From: Amoebophrya sp. A120
Taxonomy: Eukaryota; Sar; Dinophyceae; Syndiniales; Amoebophryaceae
Reading direction: 5' to 3'
Assembly (NCBI GenBank): GCA_905178155.1
Contig: CAJINV010000015.1
Location: forward strand, 672,387 to 736,386
Length of the DNA stretch: 64,000 nucleotides
Positions within the stretch are counted from its first letter, which is position 1. Each line of letters starts with the position of its first letter. The position numbers and the translations under genes are program-made. A model generated the notes under the pieces. That model saw only the letters and a list, made by a program, of their open reading frames with translations, did no database searches and had not been told where the DNA came from. Shown here one piece after another: positions 56,401 to 64,000 of this stretch.

Positions 56401-56530
56401 CAGTGCCCTCGTATCCCGAGGTTTTGGCGTCCGCACTCGGGGGTGGGGCCCACGCACACGAAGTTATACCGGCTGTCGTCCCAAAGAGCTGAAAAGCCGT
56501 TTGGGAAGCGAGCGACGCGAACCACGCCAT
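53492..56530 (-). CDS. Four-exon gene of unknown function with only GT-AG introns
   Basis: Exons 55733-56530, 54612-55051, 54315-54451 and 53492-53556 join with matching phases to 1,440 nt, a 479-residue protein with stop at 53492. Borders are GTGAGC...GAGCAG, GTTATG...TGTAAG and GTATGT...GGTAG. The N-terminus (MAWFASLASQTAFQLFGTTAGITSCAW) could be a signal peptide. The rest is helical-looking, with Trp/Cys/Gln-containing blocks such as EKLWVMLPRDRQKYLLKEFC and DEKLWDFYTSSERQKNYIQ. These loosely resemble blocks in the N-terminal half of the nearby phosphatase gene (for example SSWSLLTKHQQGEVQFVC); a relationship is only inferred. No introner interrupts it, in contrast to the genes further along the cluster, but its last intron is almost filled by an inverted-repeat element. 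No family is recognised. Confidence 0.72.
53584..54310. mobile_element. Inverted-repeat element occupying an ordinary intron
   Basis: 727 bp bounded by GTAGTGAGGTC and its inverse GACCTCACTAC, with further similarity inward (GTTTTTTTG). GC-rich interior with fragments resembling each other (GCGGACTTTG-type). No coding potential accepted. Confidence 0.58.
54127..54175. repeat. Perfect 24-bp hairpin
   Basis: Arms GCTCGGGCTTTTTTGACAAC(AAAG) and the exact inverse separated by a single G. It lies inside the element at 53584-54310. Confidence 0.9.
54452..54611 (-). other. GT-AG intron
   Basis: 160 bp. Donor GCGAG|GTTATG, acceptor TACTGTAAG|A. Joins SDWVAR to NRTIVIEP with matching phase. Confidence 0.65.
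55052..55732 (-). other. GT-AG intron
   Basis: 681 bp. Donor CAAT CAT|GTGAGC, acceptor TTTGATACGAGCAG|CTA after a T-rich tract. Joins EHEHNH to LAYEDELKG. Confidence 0.68.
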
Positions 56531-58217
56531 TGCGACGTTGGTTTTTCTTCACCTGTAGTTTCACTTGCAAAACTATGGAGCTGAGGGTGATGCTGCAGAG
56601 CACGATGCTCCGTTGGTCAAGAAGAAGAGCCGATTTATTGCTCCTTCAAAGATGGTCTACGCCGTTACTCCAGTTCCGAAGTGGTTCATTCCGTTGCGCC
56701 AGACTTCAATCTGATGGATGGCCGCAGGTGCAGGACTAATATTCACAACACCGCTCCTTGAGCCGCTCCCACCTCCTCATGATCAAGAGAAGCAACATCT
56801 TTTCTAGTTGTACATCATCAAAAAGGGGGTGGACAATACGACCGTAGCAGCAGGTTTCCTGTGTTTATTAATGATCAGATCTTGTAGAAGAGGGAGAGGA
56901 CGTACGAGCTCGGAGTAGAAACAAACTGCTGGCTTAATGATTGATGTAAGTGAAGAAACGAAGCCAACCACACGGTAATTGAGCAGATTGTTTTTTCATG
57001 ATATCATCCACGGTGAAAAACGGGCCGCGGGCGATCAGCGGCACACCTGGATGCTTGTTAGTTGTCGCCGAGTAAATGCTTGTTAGTTGGCGTTTAGAAA
57101 TTGATGTAAGAGACGGACAGGGTGTAACGAAGATAGGGCGCAGAATATCGCGTCACTGAGGGCGCAGAATATAGAGTTGTTTCCGGGTGAAATAAACTCC
57201 TGTAATCGAGATGGTGGAAATCGAAATTAATAGCGGTCGTGTTCTCGTGTTGTGCTTTATACGGTGATCGATGATCAGATCTATCCATATTCGAATTCTT
57301 CTGATAATGGCTGAAAAGTATAATCAGAGGACGAGGCAGCCCACTGCTGCAGCTGCAAAGAAATGTTAACTTTGCAGGTTCTGCAGCGACCATCCCTGCT
57401 CGCCTTCTTGCACGAAAGAGCATGTTTGCAAATGTACGACACGATGATGGAACTACGAAGCGCAAAGCCGAAGTATTAATCGCAGCACGATATCTTCAAG
57501 CGAGACCGATTTTACGTATTCACGGTTGTTAACGCGGCTAACCGAAATCAAGAGTAGCAAGAAAAGAGGTAACCGAACACGAGAGCGGGACCGACGGGCC
57601 ATGCACAGAACATCAAAAAACAAATAAATGTACAAGTATATACGAAACAGAAACTCAAACTTCATCTTCCAAAATGGAAGCAGCATTAGTACGACCGAAA
57701 CGCTATTAACGCAGGGCGGGCGGCGCGCCGTCGGCGAACCAACGAAGCATGGTGTTGATAGTGGACTTGCGGACCTCGATCTCGCTTTCTACGAAATTAT
57801 CGCAAGCATCAAATTGGTGCCTTCACGACAACCGACCTGCCTTACGACCACGCTTTTGCAAACCGAGGAAACGGAAGAAATTTGCTTCTTCGTTGAGACA
57901 GCGCATGCTAAACTCTACGCATGCAAATAAGCACGCGAACCACATAGACCGATCACATGAAGTGGAGGTGCTCAACGTTTTCCTTTGTTTCCTGCAGCTC
58001 GCTCTCGCACTAAACAAGCAACAACAAGAACTCGTCCTGGCCCGAAAATGTTCGCCGCAACAAAAACTCCTTGCGCAGCTCGGAGGCTGTAAATATTTTT
58101 TTTCGACTCATGCCAGGAACAGTCCAGGCACTTCCAATCGATAAATCTAAATTAATATGGGGACATCAAAAGCAAAGACGATCTTCGTCTTCTTCATGAT
58201 TAACATTCGACCACACA
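56531..58217. other. Spacer, about 1.7 kb
   Basis: Short open frames occur on both strands but none with convincing composition; no introner or tandem repeat seen. Confidence 0.45.
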
Positions 58218-61200
58218 CTAATTTTGATTTTTGAGTTTCCGAGCAACAAAGTAAAGCAGCTCGTCTTCTCGTTCTTCGGTCTTCTTGTTCGTGACCTGGG
58301 GTTCATGATTCCACGTCGAGAGAAATGCTCCTGTTCTTGACGGAGAAGGAGATTTGTCAAAGTGGTCCTCCCCCGGTACTTCTTCATGCCGTTCTTCTTC
58401 AACAACACTCCCACCGCATCCACGTGGCTTCGCACTGTCCCTTCCGGCTTTTGCAGCCTTGCAGTGCTCCTGTCCACCACGTCCCGCCACCAAAAACTCC
58501 AACTTTTCGACCCGCCCACACTGCACGACCAGCGCCGCACACAACTTGTAAAAAGACCGGCGCAGCTTCAAACTGATCAGATTTTGCATCTGTTCGCTGC
58601 AAGTGGTGCTGTGGTCGTGGTCGTGATGGAGCAAGAGAACAAGCGGATCAATATTATGTGGTCTATCCTCCACGACGAAAAAGAACTTCCTTTCCAAACG
58701 CTTTACCTTCGCGAGGAGAAAAGTCGTCAGATGTTGCGACAGGCCTTGAGGGTACGAGGAAGATGTTGGTAAGGTGGTGGAATAGGACGCGCCACGAGCT
58801 CCGCATTGCGTCGGTCCAGCAGCTGGTGGCCCGCCCGCCGTGGAGGTAGTTGTACTACCCTGGTGCTGGTCGCTCTCTTTGTTGATTACTGTGTTTGTGC
58901 TGCTCTGTACTGTGGTCATGTGATCGCTACTTTTACCGTCGTAATTATCAAAAAGCGGTGTCACACGGCAACTCTTGATGTCCTCAGGTTTGTTGTTGTA
59001 CAACGTCCGTCCATTGCTAGTGCTATCCTGTCCGCCAGGTTCATTCATCTTCGTCCTGTAGTCTTCAAGGAGCACAGCCGTCAATTCCCCTGCTAGAGCG
59101 CTACTAACGGTGTGGAACAGGGGTGAAAAAACGTCGGGCGGATCACGATCAACATGCTCCGCAGCTGCACGACCTGCAGATGTACCTGGTCGTGCTTGTC
59201 CGGTGTCATTATCGCTTGTTCTAGTGGTCGAATGTAGAAGTTGTCCAGGAGGAGCTGCAGTAGTACTACTAGCTACTGCACACGAGCCTCTTCGGCTGAA
59301 ATAGATACTGACAAACTCCGGTATCAAATCTTCGATTTTTCGCCGAAATTCCCGACTGCGAACGGGGATGCAAGGAGGATATGCGATGGAAAACCATGAA
59401 AGTAGTCAAGATGATCTTCACTACAACCAGCAACCCATTCGATTTTTATTGCTGGTCTTCGTTTACAACGATGCAAAAATGGTAATATACGAGCCCAGCC
59501 TCAGTTCTACTCCATGATCTTCGACGTTTGATTGATTCTTATGCTCCTCTGCAATTATGATCACAGCACGAACTACAGCATCAAGAAAAGTTTCGACGCA
59601 GTCCCAGTGACTGTTGGGTTTTTTCTATATTCCTTTTCTTGATGTCGTGGTTGTTAAGATTGACTATGAGTAGGGTTTTCACGAGCATACTGCGGCAACG
59701 CTGGGGTCGTAGTTCGTCTTCGCGGTATTTTTACAGCTCTCCGTAGTTCTTGCAGCGGTAGTACTTCCATCTTCACCTGCTTGTTGATGTTTCCTTTCTC
59801 GTAAAAGCGACGAGGAAGAAGTAGCGGAGTTGCCCGCGGCTACCTGCTCCATCTTGTTCGAGGTCTTGTGCAACTGCTGGCAACTTTCCGGCGCCATTTG
59901 AGATCGTCCCCCTGGTAGCACTGGTGGACCAGCATTTTGATTTTGGTCACGCGCGGCTTCACCGCCTCCGTGTGTGGCGGAGGCGGCAGTCGGAGATGTT
60001 GTTGAAAAACTGCCCACTACTTCGCTGGTGTTCATCGTGCCGTGCGGCTGGAGCGCTCGTCCGGTAAAGTGCTGCACAATCCATCTGAAGTTCTGATACT
60101 GCACGCAGCGCAATTCCGCCAACGCTTTCGCATCGTCAAACAGTTTATTTCTGCACAGTTTCAGTTGGCGCTTTGCTTCCTTCGAAAGAACGATGGTCCT
60201 CTGCTCGGTTTTGTCAATATGTTTCTTTCCACCAGCGGCTGCACCAGAACAAGCATTTGGATTTGCAGCAACCCCGGTGGGGTCCAGCCGCGGTGAAACC
60301 GATGTTGACGCCGCAGGTGCTCCTAGCCCAGATGCGACAAGACCCGCTGCTGCGCCGCCGGCTGTGGAAGAATCTGTTGTGTCGTTGTCGTCTATCATGC
60401 CGCCTGCTCGGTGTCGACAGTGTAGTTGCTGGTCTCCGTCAGTGTCGTAATTTGATGCTTTCTGCTGCTCGAAAACTTTTTTATCAAAACACCGCTGCGA
60501 GACCAACAACCGCAGAAACTCGTAACAGAAAAACACAACGAGGTAGTTGTTAGGTGAATCATTCTGGTGGCCTGCGTGGCCTCCCCCTCCTGTTACTCGT
60601 CCGGAGGAGGTTCTGCACTTTGTACTACCTCCATCTTCGTCTTCTGGAGAGGCGGGTCGCTTCTCGTATGACATTTTCGTGCGTCGGCTATTTTCACCAC
60701 CAGCATCTGAAGATTCTGCTCGTGAGTGCGCCGGTCCTGCTGTTCCTCGTGAACGTGATGGTGATTTCTCTTCGATGAAACGACGAACCGACAGCGAGTG
60801 CTTCACTTGTTTGAAAAACAGTACCTCGGGCTGCGGCCGGATGAAGTTGTTTATGTTTTTGTGTGAACAGCTGCTAGAAACCGTGTTGAAAAAAAAATAA
60901 AGTGCCTGTTCTTTCGAACCGACCATCTGCAATCCGGCTTCGAGAAACAGGGAGAAAACCAATTCCCAGGAAGTAGAGCTGGAGCTTTTAGTTTTTCTCG
61001 GGCGTGGAAGCGGGGCAAGAGCATGGTCACCGCCACCACGGTCACCAGCATCTTCATTGCTCAACATCCTCGAGGGTCTTACTTCTACTTCACCGTCATC
61101 GTCCTCCCCTCGTCCAGATGGTAAGACTGTCACTTTTCCCCCGTAGTTTCGCGAGCTGCTTGTAGTAGGTCTTCTTCGACCACTGCTGGCACAACAACTA

Positions 61201-62342
61201 TTGGACGCAATGATCGCGCTGCGAATCAAGTCCAAGACGCCCAAAGGAACGACGCCCAAGTCAATGAAACTTGTTGGAGTTCTTGTGCTGTCACTGTCAA
61301 CATCTTCTCCGGCTGCAACTTGACCGCTTTTCCTCATCTTCGTAAGAGTAGTAGAGCCTCCTGCTGTATTTCCCGGCGAGGCTTTATCGTCGCTCTTCCT
61401 CGCGGAGGTCCTCAAAGGAGAACTTTTCCGCCCGCCCGCAGTGGATGACGATGAAAACACAGACTTGACCTTCGTCAGAGCTGAGCCCAAGGAAGAGGAC
61501 GTCGGGGAGGATGTAGTTGAAACGCCAGCAGCACCCCCTCCTCCCACTCCACCTGCTAATGCCATCGCGTGATTATTGCTGTCGTTACCAAGTAGTAGCC
61601 CGGCTTTCACCCTGCGAGACTCGGCGTTCAAAAACAGCAGTAAATCCACCGTTTTCAGTAGGAACCGGGAAATGGAAATTTTGTTCGGTCGTTTTGATGT
61701 CGAAAACAAGTTGGCACGACTCGTTCCCGAAGCTGCTGGCCGCGCGGGCGTCTCCTGATTGACAGCATCAAGCTCGTTGCTCGGGTTCGCGCTGCCCTGC
61801 TCGTCGTCCTCGTTTGCAACCGTCATGTAAATTTCATCTGTAGAAGTTGTTTTCAACATCAACCTGTCCGCCAAAAACCGCACGCATTCTTCGGCGGTCG
61901 CGAACGATTTCTGCACCAATTGAAAGTACTCCCAGGGGGTGCAGCAAAGTTCGAGACGAGCTGGTGTGTTGTTCGACGAGGAGGTGCAGGTGGTCCTTGT
62001 ATCATGTTTCAATTTCGTTCTTCGCGTGCTCGGAGTTTTTTTGACGGAGCAGGTGGTCATCCCCCCGTGGCCAGCGGTAACAACTGGGGTGGTGTTACCT
62101 TCGGCAGATTGTTTCGATGTGGTCGTGATGTTCACCCTGGTCGTCGTTGACGTTCTATCGGTCCCCTCGAAGTTCTCCCCGCCCTTTCCATCCCCTCCGC
62201 TACCGCTTGATTCGGTCTCTGCATGACAGCTTTGTTCCTTGGAGGTTTCATCTCCATCGGTACTAGAGAGATCCTCCGCATCAGATGCACTGCTCGAAGA
62301 GGTGGTGAGGCTTATCCCCTTTGATGAAAAGAGCGGCCGCAA
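58218..62342 (-). CDS. Large Ser/Thr-rich protein of unknown function, one ordinary intron
   Basis: Two exons (59683-62342 and 58218-59355) joined by a GT-AG intron with matching phase give about 1,265 residues, ending KLKNQN and stop at 58218. Long disordered Ser/Thr/Gly/Asp-rich tracts separate helical, hydrophobic blocks: CCTPWEYFQLVQKSFATAEE, ISRFLLKTVDLLLFLNAESR, SWELVFSLFLEAGLQMVGS, YLVVFFCYEFLRLLVSQR and SFYKLCAALVVQCGRVEKL. The pattern suggests an alpha-helical scaffold protein with many insertions; I cannot name a family. The open frame begins after a TGA with no in-frame ATG until 62060, so either translation starts at 62060 or an unseen upstream exon supplies the start. The exon-like piece at 62465-62640 is a candidate for that exon, but the frames do not join. 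Confidence 0.65.
59356..59682 (-). other. GT-AG intron
   Basis: 327 bp. Donor TGCTC|GTGAAA, acceptor CCCGTTCGCAG|T. Joins SVAAVCS to REFRRKIEDL with matching phase. Confidence 0.68.
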
Positions 62343-62464
62343 CAGCCATCATCGTCCATACCTGAATTTGTCATGCGGAGTGACATACTCATACTAAAGC
62401 AAAAGTTACATCAGCAGGCTTTATGCACTTCCACTTGTTGTGCGGCATTACAAATTCGAACGAC
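62343..62464. repeat. Possible introner remnant
   Basis: CTGAATTTGTCATGCGG (62362-62378) and GCGGCATTACAAATTCG (62444-62460) form an inverted pair with the word shared by all introner families, after a CCATA. No direct repeat or frame-restoring splice was found. Confidence 0.35.
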
Positions 62465-62640
62465 GTCGCCGGCACATCGACACTAATTTCCTACGCCTAA
62501 AACTCGAATTCTCCTCGAGTTCCTCATCGAATCGCGCAACGAGCTCTTGAAACGTCTCGTCCGGGATGTGCAAGGGGAAAATACTTGGAACGCACAATGT
62601 TTTTAGGGATCATTTGTCCTCGCTGCGATTCAAATGATGT
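62465..62640 (-). CDS. Exon-like fragment upstream of the large Ser/Thr-rich gene
   Basis: One minus-strand frame reads PSIFPLHIPDETFQELVARF then DEELEENSSFRRRKLVS before a stop near 62460. The composition is typical of real coding sequence, not of a spacer. An ATG in a different frame lies just upstream (MIPKNIVRSKYFP), so a one-base slip in the TTTTCCCC run near 62580 may be present. It may be the first exon of the gene ending at 58218 or a last exon of the gene to the right; neither junction could be closed. Confidence 0.33.
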
Positions 62641-62793
62641 TTCATGCATCAAAAAATCAAGACAAGTTGTCTTGCGAGGACTACATCTACAGCTACACCA
62701 AGCATTGTTCTTGGTGCTAGTGATGCAGGAGGAAATTTAAGGTTGGATCAACATAATTGCTTCGTCCCCATGTCGTGAGCAGCGCTCCTGTAT

Positions 62794-64000
62794 TTATTTC
62801 CGAGCGTATTTCGTCAAATAGTCCAGTGCGTGATCCGCGGCACAACGCCCCCCACTGCTGGGCAGCTGCGTGTCGTTCTGCATAATTCGTCCTCGTCCTG
62901 CTCCAGCTCCAACTCGTCCAGCATAGTTGCCGTTATCTTTCTTGTTCGCCGTAGAGAGCACCCCCGTCCCTGTCCCCAACATCCGCCTTTCTTGCGCGAA
63001 GTACGACGGCGGCTGGATCGCGTGGCTGATGGCCAGGGGTTTGGTTTTTATTTTTGATCTTGACGAGGCCCCGTTGATATTCCGGCTGGAAAAACTAAAC
63101 GCACTTGCTCCACCACCACCAGCGACGAGGGGGGCAAAATTGCAACTCCCCGTCTGGTAATTCTGCACTTGCGCCAGCCAAGATTCCACTTGGCCTCGGA
63201 AGTACAGGAGTTGCCGGTTCTCCGGACTGCTTTCAAGTTCGATAAGTTTTAAAGAGCTGGAGACAGAAGGAGATGAACCAGTTTGGGTTAGCGGGTTTGA
63301 ACAACCGGTGGTGTTCTTTTGGAAGTAGTTCCCGCAAGGGTTATTTCCAGATCCCGTCTTTGAAGATTCTTGAGAGTGTAAAATGCGGTGAAGGAAGTAG
63401 GTCACATCGGGTTGCGATGCTGGTGCGCCTGCTGTACTAGCTGCAAGAGTAACATGATGTTGCAAGAGTTGATAAACTTGTGGTTGGCCGCCATCTGGAT
63501 GACGATGATGATGAAGGAGCTCCAACTTTTTCTCCAACTCCTCTCGACTAACGTGCCACCATGGTTTTTTCTTCTCCACCGCCTGTTCGTGCTGTTCTCT
63601 TTCTTCTTTATGTCCATTCGCTTTTGTTCCATGCTTGTGCTGTTGCTGTACTGCGATGTTTGCAATTTCGCCACGTCCTTGTAGTTTCAACAATGTCGGA
63701 TGATCAGCCTCTTGACTGCGACTGAGGTCGTCTTGCAAGACAGACGAATGTTCTTTTTCATTGGCTGAGAGTACGTGGGCATCCTCCTTACTAGGATGAT
63801 CTCCCGCTTGTCGATGATGTAGTCCTGTTGCACGACCACCGGAAGCAAGCTCAGGCTCGCAAGCGCAACTGGCTTGTGCTTGTTCTTTCATAACCAGTCC
63901 TGCAGGGAATGGGAAATCCGGATCGGCCCCGCCCTTTCCATCTAGGCCCCTTGGCGCGATGCCACGCTGGTGGTCCTGGTGGTCCCGGGAGGACCCTTCA
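62794..64000 (-). CDS. Gln/His/Ser-rich protein of unknown function, 5' end outside the window
   Basis: The frame is open from the right edge of the window (SRDHQDHQRGIAPRGLDGKG) to the stop at 62794, at least 401 residues. An internal ATG at 63891 could be the start, but the open frame continues upstream so I treat the gene as partial. The sequence is low in complexity, rich in His, Gln, Ser and Gly, with a few more ordered stretches (WWHVSREELEKKLELLHHH, QLLYFRGQVESWLAQVQNY) and a basic Gly/Arg segment before the C-terminus (AADHALDYLTKYARK). No family, signal peptide or membrane segment is evident. Confidence 0.62.
   Translation of the reverse strand, partial: EGSSRDHQDHQRGIAPRGLDGKGGADPDFPFPAGLVMKEQAQASCACEPELASGGRATGLHHRQAGDHPSKEDAHVLSANEKEHSSVLQDDLSRSQEADHPTLLKLQGRGEIANIAVQQQHKHGTKANGHKEEREQHEQAVEKKKPWWHVSREELEKKLELLHHHRHPDGGQPQVYQLLQHHVTLAASTAGAPASQPDVTYFLHRILHSQESSKTGSGNNPCGNYFQKNTTGCSNPLTQTGSSPSVSSSLKLIELESSPENRQLLYFRGQVESWLAQVQNYQTGSCNFAPLVAGGGGASAFSFSSRNINGASSRSKIKTKPLAISHAIQPPSYFAQERRMLGTGTGVLSTANKKDNGNYAGRVGAGAGRGRIMQNDTQLPSSGGRCAADHALDYLTKYARK

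Noticed and set aside
57628-58144. Plus-strand open frames in the 56531-58217 spacer
   Set aside because: Overlapping frames on both strands with no conserved-looking segments; more likely chance.
1-64000. CRISPR-like array made of the recurring 150-350 bp repeats
   Set aside because: Repeats have inverted ends and direct target repeats and interrupt genes of a eukaryote; spacing and sequence do not fit CRISPR.

Overview
The window looks like nuclear DNA of a protist with invasive intronic elements (introners). The best match from general knowledge is a parasitic dinoflagellate of the Amoebophrya/Syndiniales type, whose genomes are known for such elements; this assignment is inference from gene structure, since I could run no search. 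Every gene I can support lies on the minus strand, so the window is one unidirectional gene cluster. By hand I count about 72 introners, roughly 22 kb or a third of the window. Nearly all have termini close to TAT...ATA, terminal inverted repeats, and a 4-7 bp direct repeat of the exon on both sides. Where I followed the frame, removing the element plus one copy of the direct repeat usually restores an open coding frame, without GT-AG borders. Ordinary GT-AG introns also occur, as a minority in most genes and as the only type in two.

Layout, in transcription order from the right: the 3' part of a gene running off the window (62794-64000); a gene of about 1,265 residues with one ordinary intron (58218-62342); an empty spacer; a four-exon gene with only ordinary introns (53492-56530); a poorly resolved gene (52005-53179); a three-exon gene (50201-51531); a large gene for a Shewanella-like (calcineurin-type) metallophosphatase split by about 21 introners (35902-49978); a small five-exon gene (32541-34404); a membrane-associated low-complexity protein gene (28743-31521); and a giant gene (27936 to beyond position 1) with about 45 introners and one ordinary intron, encoding roughly 5,000 residues before it leaves the window.

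The introners fall into at least nine multi-copy families (A-I) plus several single-copy types. All carry variants of one internal word, TTTGT(C/A/G)ATGC, in direct or inverted copies. Family A nearly always lies in one orientation relative to the genes; families B and C occur in both. Several introners have been hit by later insertions. The clearest is a 794-bp DNA-transposon-like element (2306-3099) with about 40-bp inverted ends and a 7-bp target duplication. Others hold minisatellites (18957-19994, 45009-46449) or foldback repeats (38463-40274). Apart from the phosphatase I recognise no protein family; those entries describe only what can be seen.
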